DNA from: Ciona savignyi
Lineage: Eukaryota > Chordata > Ascidiacea > Phlebobranchia > Cionidae
Direction: 5' to 3'
NCBI GenBank assembly: GCA_000149265.1
Contig: CH002647.1
Location: 415,961 to 479,960, forward strand
DNA length: 64,000 nucleotides
How positions within the stretch are numbered: the stretch's first letter is position 1; each line of letters begins with the position of its first letter. Of this stretch, positions 1 to 34,648 are shown piece by piece. The notes below the pieces were generated by a model, which searched no databases, was not told the DNA's origin, and saw only the letters and a program-made list of their open reading frames with translations. Both the position numbers and the translations under genes were made by a program.

Positions 1-533
1 TCTACCTCTTTCCCACAATCTGGTAGCGAAGCTATGTAGTATTTTGTGAATTTATTGATTTTAGATGTTGTGTGATTCATATAAATCAAATAAATTGAGC
101 TAATGTTCATCAAGTGCTTTGTCCAAGTCAAAAGTATTAAAAAAGTGATAAAGGTTCAAATCCAAATGAGCCCTTACGGGACCACATCATTGGAGCAGAC
201 TTCTTGCCTAGATTACTCTATCGAATGTGTATAGTTTAATCAGCATGTGGTATGCTAGTTATTCAACCTGTGTCCTATCATCCAATGACTAGTGATTTGC
301 CAACCGAGAGATGGGAATGATTGCTGTACATCTGAATTTCGTAGCTTTAAAGTTATCCGGAACAAAAATCATTCAATGTTCTTGAATAAAGTACTCAGTG
401 ATGTGTTTAATGCCTTACAATACAAGAGTATTTAGCCTTAAAATACAAAAGTATCTATCCTATATTCTCTTGACTTACAACCATATATAAATATTCTAGA
501 CTTGCAACCATTTTAAAATCCCTGCTTTTACAG

Positions 534-641
534 GCGATGGCGGAAATGATCAGAGACGCACAACTCAACCCCAACGTGAGCATAACTAAAGTAGTTGTGC
601 ATGAAGAAAGACCTGTTGTGCCGGATTCCAATTCATCATAA
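534..641 (+). CDS. Terminal exon of an unidentified upstream gene (5' partial)
   Basis: After a plausible acceptor (TTTTACAG just before 534) one frame stays open for 35 codons to TAA at 639-641. It reads AMAEMIRDAQLNPNVSITKV and ends in a Pro/Ser-rich hydrophilic tail. The other two frames close early. The rest of the gene lies left of the window, because the 530 bases before it hold no further exon I could support. I do not recognise the protein. The incoming phase (0) is assumed from this frame being the only long one, so this is a moderate-confidence call. Confidence 0.45.
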   Translation, partial: AMAEMIRDAQLNPNVSITKVVVHEERPVVPDSNSS

Positions 642-3600
642 AATGATTGAGGTAAGTAGCTGGTAACAGCAACGTATATGCTGGCATGACCAGTTGGACT
701 AAAAATTCAAATTCCCTCTTGCTTTAAGATGCCTCGCAGTAAATAACAATACATTGAAGCCTTAAAATAATATAATTATCCTTATTTTCTCTTGTGAACA
801 TTGCTGATTTTGATCACAGTATCATTTCTTTGTCTGGTCATCACAATCACAACCACAATCAGAAAAGTATAGGATTGGATATATATGTTTATCCCATTGA
901 GTGGAAAAACCAATGGGGTTAACACGCGGGATATCATCAGATTGCCTCGCGCCCACCGTCGGTTACCAGACCTATTGCGGAATATTGTGTATGATTTACA
1001 CTTTTCTTTAATTTATTAGAACCCATTAATCCTCCTGGTTCAGGCAGATTCCGTTAATTGTTTTGCCCAAGGACAACTCTACGTTTCGTACCTGCAACAC
1101 TAACCCACCAGACTAATCTCTCGGTAACTACTAAAATAGTAGTTCCCAACCTTTTTAAGCAAACAACAATTTAACGAAAAGATAAATAGTTATCAGCACC
1201 CTAGCAAACTCTGCAATTAGGTATTCTCACTAACTATATGCGTGTTGCGCAAAAATAGAGAGTGCAATATATACATTTGGATTTGTTCAAACATCAGTGT
1301 AAAATTTGACATTAAAAAGGTTAATTTGTCCTTAGAATAATGAGCTGTTGTAAGATATCTCAAAGTGAGTTGCGAAATGCGCCTAACTTGAGTACCACTG
1401 CATTTGACTAATGAACTTTGTTCTTCCTCAGTAACAATATGCTTTCCATGCAGAAACTGCCCTGTATATGGTACGATACTCCACTCACAAGCAAGGATTT
1501 TTCTACTATTTCGAATCATTGTGGTATATCATTGTGTACGCGTGTGTTCGGAATTTTATCACGGCTTATTGTGGGCACTTTTTATCGCCGGCCGTCAAAT
1601 TTAGTTTGATTGATTTTAACCAAATATTGAGGTGTGTCTAACGCAGTTTTGCATTGTATATTTGTGGGCACAAAATGCATCTCTCCCGTTGCTTAGTGTT
1701 TAGCTTTTTGCTTCATAATGTAGAATGTTCCTTTATAACGCTAGATTTTTTATGATTTTATTGTATGTGAATACGTTAAAATGTAATTGTTACACCAGCC
1801 GAATTGTTCACCCTAGCCTGGATGAACCACGAGAGGCAAGGCTGGGAATCCTTTAATCAGCACCCTTTCGATGCTGCTAATGTCCCAGATGTTTTTATGA
1901 AACCGCTGTAAACATACTTTTGCTTCCAGTGTGCATCTCAAGGACCTGCTTGTTATACTCTAACTAGCAAGAAAGATTACCATTTTAAATCCTTCACCAA
2001 ACCCTCCAATATTGCAGTTTCAAAATTTGACAAAATAACATCTTTCTTGGTAACAATGAATGGATTATTCTAGTATACACCACCATTATTTTCAGCGCTA
2101 AAACGGGCATTAACAACTGGTATTGCTTGGTAATTAAATCAATTGCTATTAACCTGACAAACCCAGGGTTCGGTTTGCCGGAGTGCTAGTAAGAAACTTT
2201 ACATAATATGTATATCTTTGTCAATATTTCCACCAAGAGCGAGTTATGCGTTATCCATTTCCCTCCACTCCAAACATAAAACCGAATGGAAGCCGTTTAA
2301 ATCACGCTACACAGTGAATTGCACCCTTCTTAGCGAATAGGATTTACAACAACAAAACTTTTTGCATGTGCGCAAACTAACCACTGTGAACCCGAATAAT
2401 ATTTGAAAATTGTCCCCGGAACTTTTTTATACGGTTCTTTTCTTAACACCTGCCGCATGTCTCCGGCCATTTCATCTACTCTTGTACATCGCCGAGTTTA
2501 CTACGAATGGTGCTCCGAATTCTGGGATTTTGCAGTCAACTTATTCAGCTATAAATATTGCTGATCTTTTCCAGTTCGCTTGGTATATATCGATACGTGT
2601 GCTATTTTAACAATGTGATTGTGATATACTCTAAATGCGATCATTAACATTGCTAATTCCTAACGTGTTACGGGTTATACGATGAGAAAACGCGTTTGCT
2701 ATGAATTATAAATAGCTTGTAGTTCGCTTACACTATAAACTGTAAGTAGTGCATGATGGTTTCTCACACCCCCCCCCCCCTCCTCCATTTTTAAATCTAA
2801 ATTGTTTTGGTCTTTTCAATCATAAACTGGGACTCCTGGCTTGGCGCTTCTGATATAAATAAATATATTAAAAACAAACCGTCGTGTTCTTGTTTATTTA
2901 TCCTTCACCAAATGCGCATTTTCGTTTGAAAAACTTAAGGCAGTTGTGCTTAGAGCATTGCACTAAGCAGACAATTCCTGAACTTTGTGGTTTAATTGAA
3001 AGTGAAGAAATGTCCATCGTAATTTACACACTGGGCAAATGGCCGTGTTTCCGCGCTCATTGGTTTTGGAGTGTTTGTGGCAAAATTCATGTCGTGTGTA
3101 CCTTTCCGGAAAGGAGACTTGTAGCAATGTTCGTTCTTTTCCACGAACTCAAGCTTTGTAAATGGTTCTACTTTAGTAGCATTTTTGCAGTTAAAATGTT
3201 TTTAAAAACAAGTATTGTGGTAATTAGGTTTTGGCATATCGATTTTGGTGGTAAATTGTGTTTCGCTAACAGCTTGTGACGGTAATGGTCTTCCACAACA
3301 TAAGTTTTATAACAAAATAATTTGTTGTAGAAATTTGTAATGTCAGTGGTAAGCTGTGTATATAACGATAATTTATGAGAAGGCACTGTTTGCATTACCA
3401 GATTTAGTAAAAACATTACGACGCTAAGCAAAGAAATAACAACAAGTTCTTTTCATTCCCTCTGAATAATTGGTATATTTGTGCTATTTTTATATTTAAA
3501 TTTTCTCCACTAGGAGAGCGTCGTAGTTGCTAAGAAACAAAAGCGTAACGTCCATATTTGTTTTCACCCACAACACAATGTGGGCAATTATATACTCCCA

Positions 3601-3849
3601 TTCATTCCCTCTCTTTTTTATAGAATCGGAAACGCTTGATATGTTATGAACGTTAAAATATCATGTTTCGCCAGTTAGTTGCCTGGTAATTATTATTGAC
3701 AGCATGTCTCCTAGACAGATGGATTAGTCCATTTTAAATTAACATGAAAATAAGATAGTAAGATTATAACGCATTTTGGTATTGTAGGAACTAGGAATAC
3801 TTTAGTTTCATTATTTTTTAGGCTTAGTATTCAATAAAAAGTGCGAAAA
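642..3849. other. Spacer between the 5' partial gene and PPP1R42
   Basis: No exon could be supported here. It contains one family A repeat (868-1127), a short family A fragment near 2969-3002 and a homopolymer C run near 2769-2780. The longest open frame (2884-3279) crosses the repeat fragment, has no splice-consistent neighbours and looks like chance. The promoter of PPP1R42 must lie towards the right end, but no core element stands out. Confidence 0.5.
868..1127 (-). repeat. Family A tRNA-like SINE copy
   Basis: In minus orientation. It begins (plus strand) with the reversed TATCC-type tail, then shows the family core: the 'miss of lasting' landmarks GGTTAACACGCGGG, ATCATCAGATTGCC and AGAACCCATTAATCC, and ends with the tRNA-like head (CACCAGACTAATCT). 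It matches the copies at 5630-5920, 17431-17669 and 60258-60559 by eye. Confidence 0.7.
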
Positions 3850-9804
<5,955 letters not shown>

Positions 9805-10929
9805 AGTCGGCATTTAATTTTTGTTCTATCAATATACTCGCTGCTCGTGACAAACTGTATATCAAAACGAGAATAAAATTTTATTATTTACATAAAACAT
9901 TTATTAAACAAAAAAATCGTAAAACATATTTTTTATTGAAAAATACAGAGAAAATTCATTTGTCCTCTGCATAAAGAAAATGCTTTCAGTCCAAAGGTTC
10001 CTGCATCGAAAACAGACACTGGTTTAGTCGTTTGTTCCCCTTTATTGGGTTAAACTAAAACAGTGAAAATAACGGCTGAATCATATAAAATTCCATAGAT
10101 CTAGTAAACCGTCGGTGTGAGCGAGGTAATCTGTCGATTGACCCTGTGTAGACGGCTTTTACGTTTTCCCATTCAATGGTGTAAACAAAAAAATGGTCCC
10201 ATTGACGGCCCCTTCAGGGATTAAAATTTAATTAAAAAAAACTAAAATATGTAAAAACAAACCTAGATATTTAGTGGTTCTGGGTTTAAACACAGGCCTG
10301 GTAAAAATATACTTTACAGGTTACAATGTCGTCATCAAACCGACTCTTGGTATTCGTCAATATACCAACGATCGATAATATTCTTCAGTTTACATATTGT
10401 AGGATATGGATTTCGCTAATAGTACCCAACCCAAACTTTAATTTGATGTATTATCTATATTGAGCACATATGCGATCATCTACTGTACACTATTACAAAA
10501 TCAAGCCACTACTATCATACTCGTCTGCTAGGTGCGATAGAGAGCAAAACAGCAGCGTCTGTAGATACAGACGTGAGGTTGTTTAAATGCCGTCGCTCAC
10601 TTTATTAGAAGTATTGAAGTGTATGGATGGATAAAAAGTATAGCTAGTTGTGGCATTTAATTACTTGAATACTTATTACTAAACTATGTCGTATACGCTT
10701 TTTTATTTATAAGTGCAATTTAGTCAGCCTTTTAGATTTTCTATAGCCAACTTGGAGTGTACTAAACCTATCAGTAACGTTATGTACTATAAGTTCATGC
10801 AGCTCACTATGCCATACCATTAATTTAAATATTTGTACATACCAGTATATTAACTTGAAATAATATGTATGTTTATGCTATACCAAGGTCGAGACAATTT
10901 AGTAAGTGTGTTTAGACTAAATATTTAAA
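9805..10929. other. 3' region of PPP1R42 and upstream region of calsyntenin
   Basis: The first part is probably the PPP1R42 3' UTR up to AATAAA at 9872. The remaining 1 kb is AT-rich and shows no exon, RNA gene or clear repeat. It should contain the promoter of the calsyntenin gene; I see no convincing core element. Confidence 0.4.
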
Positions 10930-26835
<15,906 letters not shown>

Positions 26836-27590
26836 GTCGGTCACACATCCGAATTTGCCCCCGCCTGTGTATAAGCTCTCTTTGCACAAAATTCTTTCTA
26901 CACTGCTTGTATTGCCACCGTCGCTACACTAAGTTTTGCTGCACAGACCTTTTAATATTACGTTACATTAAAAGCTTTTGTTCTCTGTTCAGTTTTTACC
27001 TGTAATCATTTCCCACCAAACACTCGCCGTGTAAAATCGTGTTTTTACTTGTGCAATTTGTCACCTTTTTATTTTTTGATATTTTCGTTTTAACGTTTGT
27101 ATGATTATTTAACTATAGGCAGCAGGACGCCACTTACCCTATTTAAATATCAACGCGCTTTGTGCTATGAAACAGCTTCATGTGTCCAAGTTTTTACGGC
27201 CGAATTTATGTTTCGTCGCTCTCCGACTGTCATAGAGACACCGGCTGCTGTATAGTTTGAACTACCACACTGTATAGTATGCTCAATTGTACCTACTTGC
27301 AGCTTCGCATCAGTATTAATCGAGGTCGTGTAAATTGCAGTGTTACTATTTGATTGTGTTGTGTTGCTAACCATAGTGTAGAATGTTTTACAAAAATAAA
27401 ATCCACCATCGGTTAGAAAATTACCACGGTTTTTATCACCAGGTGCACCATATCAATCTTTTGTTTTGGTGGGTTGCTTTAAGACTGTAAAACAATTACC
27501 GGATCGGAACTAAGGTAATATTATCCGCCGCTTATTTGAAATTAATTTTCCAACCAATTATTTAAATAATTAAATTAATAGTATAGGATG

Positions 27591-27710
27591 TTCATGTTTA
27601 TACCCTTGGGAAGTGTCTTGCCCAAGGACACAACCGACCAGCGACCAGTTTCGTACCTGTAACCTTTCGGCTAAAAGGCGACGCACTAAACCACCAGACT
27701 AATTTGTCGG
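27591..27710 (-). repeat. Family A SINE, internally deleted
   Basis: Minus orientation. The reversed tail (GTATAGGATGTTCATGTTTA) joins directly to GTGTCTTGCCCAAGGACACA and the tRNA-like head (CCACCAGACTAATTTG). The deletion resembles that of the copy at 6687-6869. Confidence 0.7.
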
Positions 27711-27957
27711 ATCATAATAATATTTAGTAAATGATATATAATACTAATTGTGCTAAATGTTTGGGGTAAAATTACTGGAAATTGTAATATTAGTTTAATA
27801 TGAATTAAAAGAGCCAGTGTCCTTACAATGCGGATAATCGGTAGATGGGGTTCAGGTGGTGAACCCACACTCGACGTGTGCAGTGATTTATTGTCTGGAA
27901 TTACTATTTTCTGAACAACAGATATTAACGAAATTTAGGCAGCGAGATCAAGATCAT

Positions 27958-28013
27958 CCAACGACATATATAATAAGTGTCGTTGGGTCATCTAACTTAT
28001 TATATGTCGTTGG
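27958..28013. repeat. Long inverted repeat with an additional direct repeat
   Basis: The left arm (27958-27978, CCAACGACATATATAATAAG plus T) and right arm (27995-28013) are reverse complements except for one extra AT. The 16-base loop itself contains GTCGTTGGGTCATCTA, which reappears right after the right arm (about 28005-28020). The RNA could fold into a strong hairpin. Confidence 0.8.
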
Positions 28014-28809
28014 GTCATCTAAAATAACTGTTTTAGTTTACTTTATTTTTATTTCCACAAAGCAAACTTGAAATAAAAACTTTCTATAAAAAGTTAGACG
28101 AACGTCAACAGCATCGCTGTCGGAATTTTGATAAAAAATCGTGTTATCTAATGTAAATTGTGATTAAAATAGACCACACAAATGTTAAAGTCATACGTGG
28201 ATTGCCTAATCCTGTTTACTCTGGTTTAATCTGGTCAAAGTTAATCCAAGTTGGTAAATTTTGACCTTAATACACTTACTACAGCATTATTTATTGTGAC
28301 AATGTAACAGCTCCCCGCTGTTAATTTTATTTATTTTGCCGGTATTAGCGCCAAAGAGGGTCTCTATGACTACGATCAAGCGATCAGCTGTTCAGTTTAG
28401 CGACGCTCTTGAAAACTGTACACTTCGTCAAGTACCAATTAGGCCCAGCCGACTGGCTATAGTACTTGCGCTTACTGCTTGCACTCTGTCTGTCTACTAG
28501 GTAGCAACAAGTGCTTAAGATTATCAAATAATAGATTTAAGTACTTCTAAATCTAAGTACGTCTTTTTAGCTAGGTTAGGCTTACACGACAGATGTCGTA
28601 CTTCAAATCAAGAAAAGTACGATGATATTTGCCAGTTTTCAAACTTCAGCTCTTTAAGAGATATTATGTAACCAGTAAGGCCAACTTTTTATAACGTATT
28701 TTAATACTGTTTTTGGTTGTAAGATGGTGCAGGTTATCGACTGTAGGCCTAGTTAACTTAGTAGCCCTTTTTAATGGGACATTAAAAGTAACTGATTCTG
28801 GCTATCTTT

Positions 28810-30857
28810 ATGGAAACTAAAGTAATTAATCCAGTTTTTAAAGAGGTGGTTTCGAAGTTTAGCTTACCAACTTACACGACTCTTACACAAAGTAACGCCG
28901 GACAGAGATGTCTTGTTCCCCTTAACGATAACAAATGTCGAGTTCCCACTTTACTGCTAAGCCCAAGATGTGATGGCGCCAACACAGAACCAGGACAGAG
29001 AGACCTTAATGTGATGATTTCGTTTTCGCACTCCAATCCATTGCTGAACAGAACATTAAACAAGGAATATTTTCGGGAGAACCGTCCGCAAGAGTTAGGT
29101 AATAAAATCGTAACTAGCGGAATTCAAAACGAGGTTAACCTTAATCCACGAATGCAAGAATCATATGTAGACTTGGATAACCTACTTCATGAAAGAGGAT
29201 ATCCAGTTTCTTCTAAAATGGAAAGTACGCCGACCGATGATGAACAACAAGATAAAATATTAAAGGGCGTTTCGACGGCAAAAAGAAAAGCAAAATCGGC
29301 GAAAAAAAGATCACGATCGAGGAAAAAATGCAAATCAGTTTCGTCAAAACGGAAGATCGAAACGAAAAAGCTGGGAGAAATTAATTCCTCAATTAATACC
29401 AGAGCGCTTCCGAAGACAACACTTAAATCTTGCTTTGATGTTTTGTCAACCAAACCTCATTCCAACGCAAATTTGTCAAAAATGCGAGATGTAGAAACCA
29501 ATATGGGTGATTTCTTAAAGCCAACAAAAGTGTTACTGCAAGCAAAATCTCCAACGAAGAAAACTTACAGCTTACCGCTGGCTCTCAGAGAGAGGTCAAA
29601 AATAATACTTCCCCCCACTTCTACTCTTTCTTCTTCCAATCCTACTCTTCGTCTTCCAGAATCCCAGAGGCTTTGTGACGTCACACAAAATAGCGTCAAA
29701 CGCAGTGACGTCGGTTGGTCGCTCGACAGGAGTCCTCGACCAACCAGTTTTCCTTCCCCTCAGATGGTACGAAAAGGAGAAACAATCCTTCTTCCCCCGA
29801 ACCCACCAGCAAAAGCCACTCAAATCAACACCGGAATACAAATGGCGACCAAAGTCTACGCCCACGGACACTGTCAAAGGTATCCACTAAAAGGTTAGAA
29901 TTATTTTGTACTGGTCTTTATGACTGGTAATATAATCTTGCCTAATATACAGGATTTGCTCCAAGGGTGACATTCAGTGAAATGAAGGAGATTTCAAAGG
30001 TGGGTTAAATTTTTAGACATATAAAACCATATGTTGCTTAACTCTTACTCTACCATAGAGAGAAAGTAACCTCAGCGACCGGCTAAAATTGATCCATTAT
30101 TACGGCAACGACTATCACGTTGTCACACAGCAGGCCGCCCAACTAAAGAAAAGGGCAACCGCTCAGCAGCTACACCAAAATCGTAGGAATTTGCAAGAAA
30201 TGAATAAACAGAAAAAATATGAACAACGAAAAAAGGTGGGCGCACCTTAAATTTACAGTGTTGCAATTGCAATAGATAAGTTGTACGGTCGTATCGCCGT
30301 ATGGTTAACGCGACCGATACATATACTACTTACATAAAAAAAAACAGTCTTAGCAATGAGCCCATCATTGGTTCGAAACTGAGCCCGGTAAAAAAGGAAT
30401 AAGTTGGTCGACCAATTTTCCGTATTTCGTCAATACTGTAGGTAACTAAACCCGGTGTTGCTGGTGCAGGCAATTAAAACCGATTCAGTATACCCAGCTA
30501 TGACAAGCTAACACTGGACACTTGGTTGTGGCTTTCCCATCACCTGTTTAACAATGAATATCCGGTATTATAAAGTCGTGTGGCCGAATGGTTAACGCGA
30601 CCAATATAAATTTCAATTTTATACAAAAACAGCCTTAAGCCAATTATCGATTTCAGCCTTGGCCGGATAAAAAGAATACCCGGTTTTAAGCCAAGAAATA
30701 AACAGAACTTCAATGGATGCATTGTAAAACCAATGAATACGCAGTCATGGTTTTAATTGCTTGTAAAATTCCGCAGATATATGCACTGAATCGACTGATG
30801 GCAGGACTGGAGTTGAAAATATTTAACCAGTACTGCGAGTCGCTGAATATTTCCTGA
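28810..30857 (+). CDS. Unrecognised basic protein with C-terminal coiled-coil region
   Basis: Four exons: 28810-29893, 29953-29999, 30059-30235, 30777-30857; phases 1, 0, 0; 462 residues. The start is the first ATG of a long open first exon with no acceptor needed. The N-terminal 150 residues have no visible motif. Residues about 155-185 are a dense Lys/Arg stretch (AKRKAKSAKKRSRSRKK) that could be a nuclear or microtubule-binding signal. Residues 200-360 are Ser/Thr/Pro-rich. The last about 100 residues are Gln/Lys/Leu-rich and probably helical (LKLIHYYGNDYHVVTQQAA, then LNRLMAGLELKIFNQYCESL at the end). Many neighbours share no link in function. I cannot assign a family. AATAAA is at 30987-30992. 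Intron 3 carries two family B copies. Confidence 0.72.
30291..30400 (+). repeat. Family B tRNA-like repeat
   Basis: Typical copy: TATGGTTAACGCGACCGATA, ACATATACTACTTACATA, an A run, CAGTCTTAGCAATGAGCCCA and the B-box-like GGTTCGAAACTGAGCCCGGT. The opening resembles the D-arm of type II tRNAs (Ser/Leu: GGCCGAATGGTTAA). Located in intron 3 of the 28810-30857 gene. Confidence 0.75.
30575..30690 (+). repeat. Family B tRNA-like repeat
   Basis: Second plus-orientation copy in the same intron, starting GTCGTGTGGCCGAATGGTTA and carrying ACAGCCTTAAGCCAATTATC and a worn B box. It is more diverged than the copy 180 bases upstream. Confidence 0.7.
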
Positions 30858-31103
30858 CCCATTCCAAATGGAATTTATACTCTGCTATTCGCCATTTTCA
30901 AAAATTATCGATTTCGCAATTACACGCAAAGCACTTATTTACAAACACAAAACTGACGTTTTAAATTGCTGCCTTATCTTGTGATCAATAAACACTAATT
31001 ATGAGAAAATAATGTATTTGTTACAAAGGAAAAGCAGATCACTTGGTAAAAGGTTAGAAGCCAAACGTTTTAACCGAAAACAAAGCAATATCAGTGCATA
31101 AAT

Positions 31104-32769
31104 TTACAACGCATTGCATTGTTTCAGGTCTAGTTTGTTGGCAAAAAATGCTCTCAGCGAGAAAGGGGTTGTATTGACAGTAGCGTTAGAACTGTGGTTT
31201 CGGTACGGGCACACTGGGAGTCGATCTGTTTGTTCTTCTTCCGGTTTGCATTGGCCTGGTTCTTTCACTACCAAACTCTTGGAAGCCACAACTTCGCACA
31301 TATCGTTGTGCTGATACACGTTGAACAATACGAGGCTTTGGTTAAATGATTGGTCTTCGGGACTGAAACAATAAAATTGCCAAGGGTAAAGTTTTGGGGT
31401 GTAAGATTATTATAATAAAGGCAAATAGTTTCTGCAGAAAACAAAAAAATATTTTATCTTTGCCGAACAGCAGATATAGGGTGAAGTAAACATCAATGAA
31501 CTTAGAATAATAAAAAAACAAACCTGTTGCGTAAATTATTCATTTTCAAAAACTCTTGATCAAGAAATTGAGAAGCGAGAGTAATGTTGCAAATTCCATC
31601 TTCTGAGGAAGGTGCGATGCTTCTCTTCACGATGTAGCAATATTGATCTTCGTTTTGGCTTTCTTTTGGCCTAAACAATTTACAAATTCGTATTGTTAAT
31701 AACCTGTATAGTGATACCAATTCAAGCAAAAATCTATAAATCGCCAAAAAACAGCTTACCTGGTTGAATCGTCTTCGAAAGTTGCATTTAAACTTGCAGG
31801 GCACATATCCGCCCAGTCGTCGTTCAAAATGCACATCGCAGTGTAAACTGTATCATCGGCTGCTGCATCTTGTGCAGAACGAAGAACGGAGCACATTTCA
31901 GAGCTGTTAAGCAGGACCAGGTGTTTGTTAATGTTGCTTTGCCATTGGCAACTATATATGCATAAGTCTTCTTACCAACAAAAATTAGGGTTTTTAATAA
32001 ATTTATCAATAAGAATGCCGAAGGTCGAACAAGAAGATATTAGTCTTGCTGCTTGGTTGAAGGACTTCTTTACCTGTTGGAACTGGAAACTGATAGGATC
32101 GGACTTGAATAATTCTTATGTTCCAACCCAACCAGATCATTGTAAGCAGTGAGGTAGAGAAATCGTGGATCAATCTTAACAGTCGGTGCCGGTTGTGGTG
32201 TTGGTGTAGGCAAAGGGCACATCTCCGTCAAGCTGAAACTGTGTGGAATAGTTGTGGTCGAATGGTCAGAGCGTAAGATTCATATACAGAATTTTGCGCA
32301 ACCAACAGTCTTAGCAATGAGCTCATCTGATTTAAAATTAAGCAAGAATAAAAGCTAAAATCGCATTTTTAAAGTAAATTAACCAAAGTTTTTAAATAAC
32401 AGGTCGTTAAAATTACTTTTAGGTTTCGTTTTACAATTTTATTTTTTGGTATCATTTCAATTTTTTTTATTTAGGGTGCAAAAACACATGACTTAGTATT
32501 AATTTAGATATAGAATGGGTTTGCCTGACAAACTGCAAATTTAAATTCCACTCTGGAACTTACGTTTTAAATTGCGCGTTGAACATATCGGCCTCTTCCG
32601 CCTTGCACTTTTCCGCAAGTTTGCAAATCTCCCACGGCGAAACCTTGACCACTGTGAGCGCTGTTGAGCCTGTTTGATTGTTAAACAGCGGTTCATATTT
32701 AAAACATACATCAGGCGCAGCACACGCAGAAACAATCGAGTAAAATAAACATAAAATTGCAGTTCTCAT
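31104..32769 (-). CDS. Unrecognised secreted glycoprotein
   Basis: Five exons on the minus strand: 32564-32769, 32074-32232, 31760-31951, 31524-31670, 31104-31362. Every intron is phase 2; the joined frame gives 320 residues and stops with TAA. The start shows a clear signal peptide (MRTAILCLFYSIVSACAA). The mature part has about 16 cysteines, at least eight N-glycosylation sequons (NQT, NYS, NSS, NAT, NIT, NQS, NHS, NTT) and a short Pro/Thr linker (PLPTPTPQPAPT) near residue 75. No membrane span or known fold is visible. It converges with the upstream plus gene, whose stop is only about 250 bases away. Probably an extracellular, perhaps tunicate-specific, protein; the function is unknown. 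Confidence 0.8.
32248..32350 (+). repeat. Family B repeat, diverged
   Basis: AGTTGTGGTCGAATGGTCAG, then CCAACAGTCTTAGCAATGAG. It lies in intron 1 of the secreted-protein gene, opposite to its strand. Confidence 0.55.
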
Positions 32770-34648
32770 TTTCACGGTCTGTGTAATCTGTAAAATAAAC
32801 ATTACATTATACAAAACAATAGAAAGCAAAGTGTCACAGAAAAAAAAACTTTACTACAAATCGAAATAACTGTGCCCTCAATCACTACATATTTATTAAA
32901 TTTTTACTCTCGTAACCTTGACAATTCGTTTATTACGACTAAAGTAATTATTATTTTACAATGAGGTTTATTTTAAAACAATGGCAGAGACTGCTTAGTA
33001 ACTGTACTGCAATATTTTGCTGTGTGGGTATTCTGTTCTTTACCGCTGGTTACTGCTGCTGTTTCAAAACCTTACTGAACATTCCGTAAAACTAGAGCAA
33101 GGCGTTCCAAGTGTAATCAGGCAAGAAACGCCGTTGATAATTGGCTACCCTGCTGGGATATTGATTAACCCAGAGAATTAGAACGTTTTTGTCGTATTCA
33201 CTGAACCAGTTTATTAGTTTAGTGAAGTATAGGTCTATAATATAATATAATAGAGGAATTTGCAATGACAAAGTGCGGCTGTGCCAATGGCGGCACCAAA
33301 CATTCTGTGCACGATCTATTGGATTGAAATTTGTCGTTAAAAAAAACAAAGGTAATCTTATCGTAATACAAATTGCTAGATAATGTAACTGTGAGTAAGA
33401 CTGAATTACATGCACACAGTGTACAGTTGGGCCTATACGTCTTTGGACAAGGGTAGTAGGTCTATTTAAGGCTCACTTTTTTACTCAAATGTTTTCTAGT
33501 TGACCAGTTTATCTATACAGCATCTCCTGGTTTTATCATACAATACTGATCTGTACTGAACCAGGCGTTTCATCTGAATTAGTATATCTTTAGCGATGCA
33601 TTCGTTTATCTTTAGCTTTATCAAAACAAATACGTGATTTAAGCATAATCATTTGGTATTTCATCAATTCGATAATAAAAAATGTAAACAAAATGCATCA
33701 TATAGTGTTTACAAAAACACTTTTGTTTTAATCATCATGTTTATTTAAAAGAAAACGTAGGTGCGCGCAGGGAAATCAACGTAAACAAAAAAACGGTACC
33801 TAGTTCCAATGGTACGAAAGAAATGTTTGACATCTTTAAATAACTTTTCCAATTGTGTTGTTGTTGTTGTTTACCGCTAATATGTAAAATAATAGTCGGG
33901 TTAAACTAATATATCTGTCTATGCTTCAAGCACACTTAGCCTAAGTATGCCAAAACATTTAAATAGCATCAGAATGTACGATCTAATGAGGTACTGTTTA
34001 TTGGAAAAAGGCGGATTAAATGGCTAATAAATTTCAAATTTAATTGACCCGATATCGACACATAAATATGCCTATATAAAATGTTGTAATTATAAGGTAT
34101 TTTTAACCAAGAGGTTTTAACGCATTATCAGTAAATCAATTGTTTGGTCTCATTTCGTGTAGTTATAAATAAATCAGCCGGTCGACAAAAATACATCCAG
34201 GTTTAAAGGAGTTTAAACCTATATCATTACATTTTCGTCACCAGGTCCATTTTATCAATATTTATTATCATGAAATAGCACCGCATAGTGAATTTAGTAG
34301 ATAGCCTATATACGTGTGAAGAAGGGAAAATACACCATATGATATTATTTTCTAAAGATCATAATTAAACAGTAACATGGCAGCTAGGTTAATTGGTTAA
34401 TGAGACCAAGCCATGTGGCCTATAGAATACATATACAGATACTTCCTTTTCACGGAACCAATAGTCACAGCTTCGAAACTCAGTCAGGAAGAAAATGGTA
34501 ATGAAGAAAGAAAAGAAAAGGATAATAATTAACCCCCATATTGAGTGTTACGGTTAAAAGTATAATTTGCTAGCTTACGTTACTATATATTAAATAACCT
34601 CCACTTAAGTGAAAAATAAAACGTGATAAAATGGCAAGATAATAGAGT
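32770..34648. other. Spacer between two minus-strand genes
   Basis: AT-rich, with no supported exon. It should hold the promoter of the secreted-protein gene (near 32770-33000) and the 3' end of the PPxY gene; TTTATT at 34261-34266 is a possible AATAAA on the minus strand. A diverged family B copy lies at about 34390-34497. Confidence 0.4.
34390..34497 (+). repeat. Family B repeat, diverged
   Basis: AATTGGTTAATGAGACCAAG, TAGAATACATATACAGATAC and CTTCGAAACTCAGTCAGGAA follow the order of family B landmarks. Confidence 0.5.

Larger units (their letters stand above)
26836..28809. other. Calsyntenin 3' region and spacer
   Basis: The first about 560 bases up to AATAAA (27395-27400) fit a 3' UTR. 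The rest holds an internally deleted family A copy (27591-27710), the hairpin at 27958-28013 and AT-rich unique DNA. No further exon is supported. Confidence 0.5.

Noticed and set aside
2884..3279. 131-codon open frame on the plus strand
   Set aside because: It includes a family A fragment, has no splice-consistent neighbours and its composition does not look like a protein.
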